DNA of 64,000 nucleotides from Clostridium estertheticum subsp. estertheticum. GTDB taxonomy: Bacteria > Bacillota > Clostridia > Clostridiales > Clostridiaceae. The notes beneath the pieces are model-generated. The model saw only the letters and a program-made list of their open reading frames with translations. It was not told the origin of the DNA and did no database searches. Positions 16,872 through 25,916 of the stretch are shown here, in pieces. How positions within the stretch are numbered: position 1 is the stretch's first letter; the number at the start of each line of letters is the position of its first letter. A program made the position numbers and the translations under genes. The stretch lies in NCBI RefSeq assembly GCF_001877035.1, contig NZ_CP015756.1:735001-799000 (forward strand). The letters run 5' to 3'.

Positions 16872-18245
16872 ATGAGAAGAAAAGATATACTTGAGTTAAA
16901 AAAACGTTTTAAAAAAGAACAATGCACCTTCACTAAAGTATGTGGCTGCTATGTTAATGGAGAAAAACATACTATTTTAAAATTTAGAGAGAGCTTTCTA
17001 AATTTAGATGAGGAAGAATACTTTAAATATTTAGAAATTGCTAAAAAAGTACTGTCTGGAACTATTGGGAATAATATTTTAGAGCTTAACTTTGAAGTTA
17101 ATGAAGATTTTACAAATGAAAGTCAAACTTCGCTTATGCAACTAAAAAACAGTCAATTAAAAGATGATGCTTTTCTTGATAATCTTTATGATTCGATTAT
17201 AGATAATTATGATTACACCGGTAATTTCTTAATACTCTTTTTTCATGATGCTTATGATGTTATTAGCAAAACAAAAGATAATATAAAGATAGATGAATCT
17301 GAAGAAGTATATGAATATGTGTTATGTGCAATATGTCCAGTTTCACTTTCAGAGCCTGGTCTTAGATACTTTGAAGAAAAAAACGAGATAAAAGCACGTA
17401 TTAGAGATTGGGTAGTCGAGTCCCCAACTAATGGATTTGTGTTTCCTGCTTTTATTGATCGTAGTGCAGATGTTAACTCTATTATGTATTACACAAAAAA
17501 TGCAAAAGATACACATACTGAATTAATGGAAAATGTTCTAGGGTGCCTCTCAAAACAAACGGCTACGGTGCAAAAGGAAACATTCCAATCAATTATTAAA
17601 GATTCTTTTAGCGAAGATGATGATAAAGCTGATAAAATTTTTATGGATATACAAGAAAACCTAAGTACTATGATAGAAGAATACAATGAGCAAAATGATG
17701 ATGCAGATAGCGAACCTATAACCTTAACAAAGAAGGATATACAAAACCTTTTAATAGAAAGTGAAGTTCCAGGCGAAATTACTACTATGATTGAAAACTC
17801 ATATGTAGAGAACTTTGGCGATGATAACACCTTAGCTAAAAATTTAATTGACACAAAGGCGCTTAAGGCAAATGTGCAAAGAAAAAAGGAAGAACGCCTT
17901 CATAAACAAGTGGAAATACTTAAAGCTAGACTTGATCAAGTTGAACAAGATAATACTATAGATAATGAAACTCACCTGTCTACAGGAGTTAACGATGATA
18001 ATGTGGTTCTAGAAGAAGCGGTAGAAACTGATTTAGAAGAAACTTCAGAAACTAATTTAGAGAAAGTTCCAGATCTATATTCAGAAGATAATAATGTTAC
18101 CCCTCGTTATGATGTTATACTACAGGTAAAACCCGAAAAAGTTTCTCAAATAAAATCTCAAATAATTAATGGCCAGAAATGCATAGTTATTCCTATTAAT
18201 GATAATGAACAAACTACGGTTAATGGTATAGATAATTTGATTTAA
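16872..18245 (+). CDS. DUF4317-family protein
   Basis: 457 residues from the ATG at 16872, seven bases after GGAG; the longer frame at 16857 has no site. It matches the DUF4317 pattern I know from clostridia: MRRKDILELKKRFKKEQCTFTKVCGCYVN at the N-terminus, LILFFHDAYDVISKTKDN near residue 130, and VLCAICPVSLSEPGLRYF. It has no signal peptide or membrane helix. The last 110 residues are acidic and low-complexity, with a charged coiled segment near 330-360 (QRKKEERLHKQVEILKARL). The family's function is unknown and it lies alone between terminators and a convergent gene. Confidence 0.8.
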   Translation: MRRKDILELKKRFKKEQCTFTKVCGCYVNGEKHTILKFRESFLNLDEEEYFKYLEIAKKVLSGTIGNNILELNFEVNEDFTNESQTSLMQLKNSQLKDDAFLDNLYDSIIDNYDYTGNFLILFFHDAYDVISKTKDNIKIDESEEVYEYVLCAICPVSLSEPGLRYFEEKNEIKARIRDWVVESPTNGFVFPAFIDRSADVNSIMYYTKNAKDTHTELMENVLGCLSKQTATVQKETFQSIIKDSFSEDDDKADKIFMDIQENLSTMIEEYNEQNDDADSEPITLTKKDIQNLLIESEVPGEITTMIENSYVENFGDDNTLAKNLIDTKALKANVQRKKEERLHKQVEILKARLDQVEQDNTIDNETHLSTGVNDDNVVLEEAVETDLEETSETNLEKVPDLYSEDNNVTPRYDVILQVKPEKVSQIKSQIINGQKCIVIPINDNEQTTVNGIDNLI

Positions 18246-18429
18246 AATAACTTTACATATTTACATAAGGGCCTAGAACCTTACATAGGCTCTTGAAGAA
18301 TTTGCTATTATCTGTTGATATTAAAGAAGAAAGGGAAGAAAATGGAGTGAAAAATATTCACACTGTTACTTCCCTTATATTCTTATTGGAGTTTTAACTT
18401 ATGTTATATGGATACTAAATAAAAAATTT

Positions 18430-18876
18430 TTATTTATAATCTGAAGGCGTTCCCCATAGTTCTAAACGATTAAACATAGGATAAACAGAATTAAATTTCA
18501 CATAAATAGGTGCTTTATCTAAAGAGGAATTTTCTCTAAAAAATTCTCTATCTCCATATCTAATCGCCGAAAGTGCTAGCGGTAATTCTTTTGTGAAAAT
18601 GCTATTACGTACCGCTGACATTATGGGGTTCTTTTCTTTATCTACCATAACGTTAACCATCAGTGCGTATTCGCTATTAACAATGATCCATTCTGCCAGT
18701 ACTTCATCCCTCATGTCAGTGATTTTATCATAATCATACTTTGCTGCAATAGTTAAAAATAATTCTCCGGTAACGTCTGAATGAGTAAGGGTATATTTCC
18801 TAGGAATAATTGGTTTTGTTTCACCTGTTCCCATGCCAAAATTAACGTGTAACATATCCGTATTGAATTTGTTCAA
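18430..18876 (-). CDS. STAY-GREEN (SGR) family protein, putative Mg-dechelatase fold
   Basis: 148 residues from a TTG at 18876, seven bases after GGAGG; a longer frame to 18948 has no site. The sequence matches the core of plant STAY-GREEN proteins: the N-terminal VNFGMGTGETKPIIPRKYTLTHSDVTGELFLTI, the central RDEVLAEWI, and a C-terminal PIYVKFNSVYPMFNRLELWGTPSDY. Plant SGR removes magnesium from chlorophyll a, and some bacterial homologues have been reported to do so in vitro. This organism shows no sign of photosynthesis, so the natural substrate is unknown. It lies alone, convergent with the DUF4317 gene. Confidence 0.85.
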   Translation of the reverse strand: MNKFNTDMLHVNFGMGTGETKPIIPRKYTLTHSDVTGELFLTIAAKYDYDKITDMRDEVLAEWIIVNSEYALMVNVMVDKEKNPIMSAVRNSIFTKELPLALSAIRYGDREFFRENSSLDKAPIYVKFNSVYPMFNRLELWGTPSDYK

Positions 18877-19073
18877 AGCCTTCCCTCCATAATATAAATA
18901 CATTATATATATTATGAAGTTAACTGTTGTTATGTTCTTGTTATGCACTTAAAGCTAAAATGCCTAAATAAAAGAGGACATCTTTTTATGTGCACTTCAA
19001 TTACTAAATTCAAATGAATGGAACAAATATAACAGTGAAAATAACTTGAAAGTCAAGAAATATTATGAAGCAA

Positions 19074-19102
19074 AATAGCCTTAATAGCCTATTAAGGCTA
19101 TT
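19074..19102. repeat. Perfect 14-bp inverted repeat
   Basis: AATAGCCTTAATAG (19074-19087) and its exact complement (19089-19102) flank one base. It lies between the SGR start and the end of the symporter gene, with no T run, and may protect an mRNA end or bind a regulator. Nothing else is seen in 18877-19212. Confidence 0.45.
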
Positions 19103-19212
19103 AAGACTATTAAACAACTTGATTGATATTGCCAAAATTGATGCAGGATATTTCAATCTGAGATTGAAAAATGAAAATATTGTAGCAATTACTTAGAATA
19201 TAGTAATGTCGG

Positions 19213-20511
19213 TTACAAACTTTGAGCTTCGTTAGAATCAATAACACCGTTCTTAATTTCTTCTAGATATTTCTCACCTTTAACTGCATCGTATTTGCCT
19301 TCCCATTTGGACATAACCACAGCAGCTAATGAGTTACCAACTACATTTACAACTGTTCTTGCCATATCAAGGATACGGTCAATTCCAGCGACAAATGCTA
19401 CTCCTTCTAATGGAATACCTACAGATCCAAGAGTAGCTAATAATACAACTAGAGATGCTCCTGCTACACCTGCCATACCTTTTGAAGTAATTGCAAGAAC
19501 TACCACTAAGTTAACTTGAGCTAATATTGATAGATGAACTCCATATAATTGAGCAATAAATAGTGCTGCAATAGATTGATATAATGTTGATCCATCTAAG
19601 TTAAATGAATAACCAGTTGGAATAACAAAGGATACAATAGATTTTGAACAACCAAAGCTCTCCATTTTGTTCATTACTCTAGGTAATACCGCTTCAGAAC
19701 TTGCTGTAGTATATGCGAGAATAATTTCATCTTTTAGAACTTTAATTAGTGAAAAAATGTTTATTCCAACCATTTTAGCTATTAATCCCAGTATTACTAA
19801 AACGAAGAATATCATACATCCATAAACAGTAAAAGTTAACTTACCAAGAGGAATTAGTGACTTAAGACCAAATTTAGAAACGGTCACACCCATTAAGCCA
19901 AATACTCCAATTGGAGCTACTTTCATAACTTGATTAGTTACCCAGAACATTGCCTCAGAAATCCCTTGACATAACCGAAGAACGGGTTTCGCTTTTTCCC
20001 CGACTGCAGAAATTCCTAATCCGAACATAACTGAGAAAAATATGATAGAAAGCATATTGCCTTCAGCCATAGCGCTAACAATGTTTGTAGGAACAATATT
20101 TACAAGCATATCTACCGTGCTGTGATTTGCAACGGATTTAGTAGTACTAACATAACTTGATATGTTAGTCTTTACAAGTGTTGCCATATCTATACCTGTT
20201 CCAGGATGGAATACATTGCCTGCCAATATTCCAATTAAGATGGCAACTGTAGTTACTACTTCAAAGTAAATTAGAGTCTTTAAACCCAATCTACCAATTT
20301 GTTTACCATCTTCTCCACCTGCAATTCCAACAACAAGTGCACAAAATATAATTGGAACTATAATCATTTTAATTAGACGTATGAAAACATCGCCTAAAGG
20401 TTGTAGAAATGGTATAACTGCTGGGTTACCATAGAAAACAGCACCAACGATAACACCAAGTGTAAGTCCGATAAGAATCTGTGTACCTAGTCCAAGCTTT
20501 AATTTTTTCAT
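19213..20511 (-). CDS. Dicarboxylate/amino acid:cation symporter (GltP/DctA family)
   Basis: 432 residues, the usual length for the DAACS family with eight helices and two re-entrant hairpins. The first hairpin carries the serine-rich TTASSEAVLPRVMNKM near residue 265; helix 7 has the cation-site FVIPTGYSFNLDGSTLYQSIAALFIAQ; the second hairpin has SKGMAGVAGASLVVLLATL. These fit a glutamate/aspartate or C4-dicarboxylate carrier driven by H+ or Na+. Aspartase nearby makes aspartate a reasonable substrate guess. A GGAG site lies eight bases before the ATG. Confidence 0.9.
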   Translation of the reverse strand: MKKLKLGLGTQILIGLTLGVIVGAVFYGNPAVIPFLQPLGDVFIRLIKMIIVPIIFCALVVGIAGGEDGKQIGRLGLKTLIYFEVVTTVAILIGILAGNVFHPGTGIDMATLVKTNISSYVSTTKSVANHSTVDMLVNIVPTNIVSAMAEGNMLSIIFFSVMFGLGISAVGEKAKPVLRLCQGISEAMFWVTNQVMKVAPIGVFGLMGVTVSKFGLKSLIPLGKLTFTVYGCMIFFVLVILGLIAKMVGINIFSLIKVLKDEIILAYTTASSEAVLPRVMNKMESFGCSKSIVSFVIPTGYSFNLDGSTLYQSIAALFIAQLYGVHLSILAQVNLVVVLAITSKGMAGVAGASLVVLLATLGSVGIPLEGVAFVAGIDRILDMARTVVNVVGNSLAAVVMSKWEGKYDAVKGEKYLEEIKNGVIDSNEAQSL

Positions 20512-20964
20512 CCCGTGTTCTCCTTTGAATTTCCATTAATAAAATATTAATTGCTATTATGTTATTTAACAACAAAAAAATGCTCTATTTGTTATTATAG
20601 AGTTAGGTATATTTTTATTTACAATTTTAGTTTTATTGTAGTACTAGCCTATAAAAAATGCAAGTTATATTTTTTATAAATTCATTTGTATAAAAAAACA
20701 ATCAATTAAAATGAATGTAGTGATAATAAACATAATTGCTCCATATTATTATATTGCATATTAGTACAATACATAGTAATATAATAGGAATAGTATGGAA
20801 TTATTAAATTCAGTGAATATAATAAATTTAAAACAATTGAATATTTAAAAACTATTTATTTTTATCTAGAAATAGTAAGGGATTGGAGCGATGAAGTTTC
20901 AGCAAACACATGTTTAATGAAACAATATTATAAAAATTTAAAATATAAAAAAGGAGTGGTGAAT
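20512..20964. other. Divergent intergenic region between symporter and YkvI genes
   Basis: AT-rich region of about 450 bases carrying both promoters. A partial dyad around 20580-20605 (GCTCTATTTGTTATTATAGAG) is the only structure seen. No riboswitch or T-box consensus was recognised. Confidence 0.35.
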
Positions 20965-22083
20965 GTGGAAAAACAATTAACTAGTGTAAAAAAAGTAGTA
21001 CTTCTTGCAGGCGCATTGTGTGCATATTGGATTGGATCTGGATTCGCAACAGGACAAGAGGTTTTGCAATTTTTTACAACAAGTGGGACAAAGGGTATTA
21101 TAGCTGCATTAATTTTTGTGGCTTTAATGATACCCTTAACGTACATTTTATATGGAATAGGGCAAAAAAAGAAATTTGATAATCCATATGATGTTTTTGA
21201 GTATTATTGTGGAAAAGCTCTAGGTAAAGTTTATGTATGGTACAGTGTTGTATTGGTGTATGCTATATCTGTAGTTATGCTTGCTGGTGGAGGAGCAACA
21301 ATTCATCAATATTATGGAATACCAACATATATAGGTACTGGCGCTATAGCTCTTCTTGCATTGGGCACAATATTGTTGGGTGTAGAAAAATTCATCGACA
21401 TAATTGGTGTTATAGGCCCTATAAAAATTTTGTTCGTGGCAATAATCGGCATTTGTGGGATTATAACTATTTTTGGGCAGCCAACTATATTATCAGAATC
21501 TGGCAGGCTTATGCCAACATTAGGGTTTAAATCCGCTTCTTCTAATTGGGCATGGTCAGGAGCACTATATGCTTTTCTTGCTCTTATGGTTAGTATACCA
21601 TTTCAGGTTAGTTGTGGGGCATCTGCAGGAAGTTTAAAAGAAGCAAGAACGGCAGCTGTTGTTGGAACTGTTGCTTTTACTATTGCAATTATTGCACTTA
21701 TAATAGGTGAACTTGTTTATTATAAATTAATTATAGGTACGCAAGTTCCAACATTAGCAATTGCTAATCACATATCTCCTATATTAGGACTAATTTTTTC
21801 AATATTAATAGTGCTAAGTATTTATTCAGCAGTGGCTTCATTTCTTTTAATGGTTGTTAGAAAGTTTGCTACTGACAAAACTAAAAAGTTTAACATCATT
21901 GCAACAGTACTAACTTTAGTCAGTATGTTATTTGGAGGAGTACTTCCTTTTGATAAATTGTTGAATATTCTATATCCTTTGGCAGGATATTCAGCTATTG
22001 TTTTCACAGGATTTATGATTTATAAAGAATTAAGAGAGAAGACTAAAGAATTAAAAAAGAATGGAGTAAATCATAGTATTTAA
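20965..22083 (+). CDS. YkvI-type membrane transporter (LeuT-fold)
   Basis: 372 residues from a GTG at 20965, eight bases after AAAGGAG; the frame extends upstream without a site. About ten to eleven helices are visible. The first carries LCAYWIGSGFATGQEVLQFF, the broken-helix glycine motif that marks the YkvI family within the LeuT-fold APC superfamily; ISVVMLAGGGATIHQYYG is the other conserved block. YkvI proteins are uncharacterised or predicted amino-acid/amine carriers. The gene is followed by an ATC-hydrolase-like gene and a ProC-like gene, which suggests import of a cyclic imino acid or cysteine-related compound. Confidence 0.82.
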   Translation: MEKQLTSVKKVVLLAGALCAYWIGSGFATGQEVLQFFTTSGTKGIIAALIFVALMIPLTYILYGIGQKKKFDNPYDVFEYYCGKALGKVYVWYSVVLVYAISVVMLAGGGATIHQYYGIPTYIGTGAIALLALGTILLGVEKFIDIIGVIGPIKILFVAIIGICGIITIFGQPTILSESGRLMPTLGFKSASSNWAWSGALYAFLALMVSIPFQVSCGASAGSLKEARTAAVVGTVAFTIAIIALIIGELVYYKLIIGTQVPTLAIANHISPILGLIFSILIVLSIYSAVASFLLMVVRKFATDKTKKFNIIATVLTLVSMLFGGVLPFDKLLNILYPLAGYSAIVFTGFMIYKELREKTKELKKNGVNHSI

Positions 22084-22153
22084 TAGAAAGAGACTTATAA
22101 TTAAGGTTTGTTGAGTAAATTGATAAATTATTGAAAGGATGTTGAATATTAAA

Positions 22154-22858
22154 ATGGGTAAAGTTGAAATAGTTCATTGCAGGATTGAACATCATGCAGT
22201 ATTAGTTGCACTCTTTGCAAAATATACTATAGAGCGTTTTGGTGAAAAAGGCAAAGAGGCAATCTATATTGGAATTGAAAATTATGGGCATGAACGTGGA
22301 AAAAGGATGGCTAAAAGAGCAATTGAAAATGGAGATCCATTAGATTTTATAAATAGTCAAGCTTACAGTGAATGGGCTCCAGAAAAAAATACAATGGAAT
22401 TTGCAATTCTCAAAACAGAACCTGAACTTGTAAGTGCTGTAACGAAATGTGAATGGTGTGCATCTTGGAAAAAATATAATCTTTTGGATTATGGAAAATA
22501 TTACTGTATAAATATAGATGCTGCTGTTTTTAATGGTTTCAATAAAAATTTTCATATGAAAGCTACTAGTAATCTAAGCTTTGGAGCAGATCATTGTGAA
22601 TTTCACTGGGAAAATCCAATGAATGGAGAGGATACGATAAAACTTGCTCAAAAGAGAACTGAACTCGGTAGTACCTGCACTAGAGATTTCAACTTTCACA
22701 CTGCTCATCTGCTATATTCAATGAGTAAAACATTGAAAGATAAACTCGGCAAAGGTGCTATTCTAATTATTAGTCAAGTAGTAGAAGAATACATATTGCT
22801 ATTTGGCAAAGAGTATTTTGATGTTTTAAAAAATTTACAAATAAAACAGGAGGAATAA
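22154..22858 (+). CDS. L-2-amino-thiazoline-4-carboxylate hydrolase family protein
   Basis: 234 residues if started at the ATG at 22154. AAAGG lies rather far upstream, and an ATG at 22139 or TTG at 22142 is possible. The sequence resembles the ATC hydrolase family: VEIVHCRIEHHAVLVALFAKYTIERFG at the N-terminus, a central TKCEWCASWKKY near residue 100, and FGADHCEFHWENP near 155, with histidines and cysteines suggesting a metal or catalytic site. The characterised member opens the thiazoline ring of ATC on the way to cysteine. Many clostridial homologues are only distantly related, so the real substrate is uncertain. Four bases separate it from the next gene. Confidence 0.75.
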   Translation: MGKVEIVHCRIEHHAVLVALFAKYTIERFGEKGKEAIYIGIENYGHERGKRMAKRAIENGDPLDFINSQAYSEWAPEKNTMEFAILKTEPELVSAVTKCEWCASWKKYNLLDYGKYYCINIDAAVFNGFNKNFHMKATSNLSFGADHCEFHWENPMNGEDTIKLAQKRTELGSTCTRDFNFHTAHLLYSMSKTLKDKLGKGAILIISQVVEEYILLFGKEYFDVLKNLQIKQEE

Positions 22859-22861
22859 TAT

Positions 22862-23668
22862 ATGTTAAATAAAAAGATTACATTTATCGGCGGTGGAAAT
22901 ATGGCCGAAGGGATCATCAGAGGAGTTATTTCAAATGAAATATTTTCTCCAAAAAACATTGCAGTTTTTGATATATTAAGTGAAAGAAGAAAATACCTTA
23001 ATGTTACATATGGTATTTTAGAGACAGAAGATGTCACAGTTGCTGTAAAAGATGCAAATATTATTCTAATTGCAGTACTTCCCCAAAATATCGTAAGTGT
23101 TGCACAAAATATTAAAGATCATATATCTGAATCTACTATCATTATTTCTATATGTGCGGGAATCAAAATGGAAAAATTAGAAAATTTATTTGAAAGCCAT
23201 CACAAACTTGTTCGTATTATGCCAAATACCATGATTGATGTACAACATGGTTATAGTGCAGCAAACGTAAATGAGCAGGTTCAACCTGAAGATAAAAAAA
23301 TAGTTGAAACACTGTTAAGTGCATTAGGACAGACAATGTTCATAGATGAAAACCTCTTTAATGCATTTACTGCATATAGTTGTGCTGGGCCTGCCTACAT
23401 AATGTATTTTCTTGCAGCGATTATAGATTCTGGAGTGGAATCTGGTTTTTCCCGTAAGGATGCCGCAGCTATAGCTTTAGAGAATTTAATTGCTTCTGCA
23501 CTAACCATTCAAAAAACTGGAAAACATCCTTACCAAATTACGGATACAATGACTTCACCAGCAGGTACAACAATTGCAGGACTACATGTGTTAAGTGAAT
23601 CTAGTTTTCATGGAACAATTATGTCAAGTGTAAAAAGTGCTCTTGAAAGGACAAATGAATTGGAATAA
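22862..23668 (+). CDS. proC: Pyrroline-5-carboxylate reductase family protein
   Basis: 268 residues, normal ProC length. The N-terminal NADP-binding Rossmann fold has ITFIGGGNMAEGIIRGV; LIAVLPQNI is the second conserved strand; RIMPNTMIDVQHGYSAA precedes the helical dimer domain, which has the family signature DTMTSPAGTTIAGLHVL near residue 225. ProC reduces pyrroline-5-carboxylate to proline. Placement after a YkvI carrier and an ATC-hydrolase-like gene, rather than with proA/proB, allows that it works on another five-membered cyclic imine acid. The family call is secure; the substrate is not. Confidence 0.85.
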   Translation: MLNKKITFIGGGNMAEGIIRGVISNEIFSPKNIAVFDILSERRKYLNVTYGILETEDVTVAVKDANIILIAVLPQNIVSVAQNIKDHISESTIIISICAGIKMEKLENLFESHHKLVRIMPNTMIDVQHGYSAANVNEQVQPEDKKIVETLLSALGQTMFIDENLFNAFTAYSCAGPAYIMYFLAAIIDSGVESGFSRKDAAAIALENLIASALTIQKTGKHPYQITDTMTSPAGTTIAGLHVLSESSFHGTIMSSVKSALERTNELE

Positions 23669-23691
23669 TTATTTATGTTAATTTAATTCTT

Positions 23692-23731
23692 TCTTAATAA
23701 AATAATAAAGAAGTATTCTATTTTATTAAGA
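23692..23731. terminator. Hairpin between convergent proC and photolyase genes
   Basis: A perfect 13-bp stem (TCTTAATAAAATA and complement) with a 14-base loop lies between two convergent genes. It is AT-only with no long T run, so it is a likely but not certain bidirectional terminator. Confidence 0.5.
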
Positions 23732-23748
23732 GGGAATTAATATGCCAT

Positions 23749-25158
23749 TTAAAATAATGATGTTTGTTCAGTTTTCTCATTATCACTTATAATCACAGAA
23801 TGGTAAGCCATTGATTCAATCTTATGCAAATATCTTTCCATATCGAATTTCCTTTTTAATCCTTTATCATTCATAAATCTAACTAATCCAAAGATAGCTC
23901 TTTCACCCCAAGGTCTATCATGCTTTCCAAAGCACCAAGCTATCCCCGCAAACCCATTTGCGTCCCTACCATCTAATAGGTACTTGTTATTTAAATAAAT
24001 AGCAGTATTATAAGCTTCCTGCGGAGTTTTACTCCATTCTAATACTTTCTTTCCCCAATACATCCTCATATAGCCATGCATTTTACCCGTAATAAGCATT
24101 TCCTTTTGCGCAGCATTCCAATAACCATCATGGGTTTGGGCTTCTTCTAGTTCTTGCAGCGAATAAATAAACTCTCGTGCGTCTACCAAATGTTTTTCAA
24201 GAGTATTCAAGGCCCAAGATGGAAGTGATTCATAACAATCATATTTATCATTATAAAAGACAAAATTCATACTTAATTCTCTTCTAATTATTAATTCCTC
24301 TAAAAAGGATTTTTTATCTTCTATAGACACATCCATTAATTTAATATATATGTACAATGGAGAAATCTGACCAAAATGCAGATATGGACTCAAATTAGAA
24401 GAATAAGCCTTTGAGGGTTCATTTTTAAGTTCACTATAATGTGATAATTTACTTGAAATAAATTCTTCTAGTAATAGCTTAGCATTACTAGTACCACCCT
24501 TGTAGTATAGTACTCTCTTAACTGTCTTATCAATTTTAAGTTGTGAAATAGCCTTATCAATATCTTCTATATTATATTCATCAAGTGGAAGCTCCAAATC
24601 AGTAGAATCTTCATCACATTCTCTCTCGTTAAGAGGCAATGCAAACTTCTCTAATCTTTTGCTTATCTTATTTCTAAGAGTATATGCAGAATATTCTTCT
24701 TTTATAGAAGCTACTTCCACGGGTACAATGACATTAGTTTCTACCTGTACCACAGAGCATTTCGCATTTTGGGCTAAAAGCGTTCTCCACTTTCTTTCTA
24801 TCCTTAAATATCCTCTATCTACTACCATTAATGCTGTAAAAGATGATATTTCTAAAGCTCCATTTTCAGGAGATATTTTTCTAATAATCATTTTAATATT
24901 TCTTCTAGCTAATTCTGTTTTTACTTCTTTTAATCCCTCTAGCATAAAATAATAGTGTCTTTCATTTGCCTCTGGAAAATTATCAGTTAATCCAAAATAC
25001 ACAACCAATGGCTTCTTAAGCTCATTGGCCTGAATTATAGCATACTCTAGGGCATGATTATATTCTGTTCTTTGAGAGCATTGCATCCAGTAAACCACAT
25101 ATGGATTATCAATTATTTTTTTATTGTTTAAAACTTTAATTCTATCTTTTGAAATCAT
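23749..25158 (-). CDS. phrB: Class II deoxyribodipyrimidine photolyase
   Basis: 469 residues from the ATG at 25158, nine bases after GGAG; an ATG five codons earlier has no site. The class II pattern is clear: VVYWMQCSQRTEYNHALEYAI near the N-terminus, SNLSPYLHFGQISP near residue 260, MRMYWGKKVLEWSKTPQEAYNTAIYLNNKYLLDGRDANGFAGIAWCFGKHDRPWGERAIFG around 370-430. The tryptophans and DGRD of the FAD pocket are present. The enzyme splits UV-induced cyclobutane pyrimidine dimers using blue light. Its presence in a presumed anaerobe suggests exposure to light in surface soil, ice or sediment. Confidence 0.92.
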   Translation of the reverse strand: MISKDRIKVLNNKKIIDNPYVVYWMQCSQRTEYNHALEYAIIQANELKKPLVVYFGLTDNFPEANERHYYFMLEGLKEVKTELARRNIKMIIRKISPENGALEISSFTALMVVDRGYLRIERKWRTLLAQNAKCSVVQVETNVIVPVEVASIKEEYSAYTLRNKISKRLEKFALPLNERECDEDSTDLELPLDEYNIEDIDKAISQLKIDKTVKRVLYYKGGTSNAKLLLEEFISSKLSHYSELKNEPSKAYSSNLSPYLHFGQISPLYIYIKLMDVSIEDKKSFLEELIIRRELSMNFVFYNDKYDCYESLPSWALNTLEKHLVDAREFIYSLQELEEAQTHDGYWNAAQKEMLITGKMHGYMRMYWGKKVLEWSKTPQEAYNTAIYLNNKYLLDGRDANGFAGIAWCFGKHDRPWGERAIFGLVRFMNDKGLKRKFDMERYLHKIESMAYHSVIISDNEKTEQTSLF

Positions 25159-25473
25159 TGTTTTCAGCTCCATTATTATAGATTATTTTTCCCATAATTA
25201 TAAGGTAATTATAGATTTTTTATATTGTTTTGTAAAGAATAATAATAACTATTCTCATTATTTTGCTGTTGGTATTCCATCATGTCGAAATAATGACATT
25301 TAAGGGTTTTAATGTTGCATTATAAAGCCTTATGTATACCATGTTAACTAAGGGGAAAATGACTTAGATTACCAAAAAAATATTATGAACAATAGAGTGA
25401 ATTTTAATATACATAAGAAAATAATTCCATTTGAAAGAGTTTTTATTCAAAAATTTTAATGAAAAGAGGTATT

Positions 25474-25693
25474 ATGATTAAAAAAAATTTTAAAGCACTG
25501 TATTATAATTATTGTAATAATTTTGGGAATAGGATCTTTTTATCTTACTAGAGTTTATGGTAACTCTAAAGAAAATAATGTAATACCAACTACTTCTAAG
25601 GTCAAGATATTATTAGACATTAATAAAGAAAGTTTAGCTAAAAAAATAGAAAATAAAGAAAGTTTTTTTTATAAATATAAAAATTTTATTTAA
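25474..25693 (+). pseudogene. Frameshifted small membrane/secreted protein
   Basis: An ATG after AGAGGT starts a frame that hits a stop after 25 codons. Dropping one A from the eight-A run at 25480-25487 joins it to a frame with a clear N-terminal membrane helix (IIIIVIILGIGSFYLTRVYG) and a polar tail ending at 25693, giving about 72 residues. The interruption at a homopolymer suggests a recent frameshift, slippage-based switching or a sequencing error. I do not recognise the family. Confidence 0.5.
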
Positions 25694-25916
25694 GATTTAT
25701 GGGTATGTAGCATTTTAAAATTGTTTCAATATACTAAATTTATTGTAATTATGGTATGATTAAATATATAGTGCGAGCTGTGAAGAAACACGTAAAGATG
25801 TGTTGTTTCATTAGTAAGTTATTAACAAATGTAAAGATTATACTATAATTTTATTTGAATACCTTGAGTATGATTTATGACTATAAAATAATTTCAAAGA
25901 ATAATTGGAGAGATAA
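25694..25916. other. Region before citG
   Basis: GAAACACG at 25784 and GTGTTGTTTC at 25801 form a partial hairpin about 110 bases before citG. It may be a leader structure, but no known riboswitch was recognised. The rest, and 25159-25473, is AT-rich with nothing identifiable. Confidence 0.3.

Noticed and set aside
19074-19102. Terminator for the SGR or symporter gene
   Set aside because: The dyad is perfect but no T run follows on either strand, and it is upstream of SGR and downstream of the symporter at a distance.
25770-25815. Possible riboswitch or c-di-GMP aptamer before citG
   Set aside because: Only a partial hairpin; the conserved core bases of known aptamers are not present.
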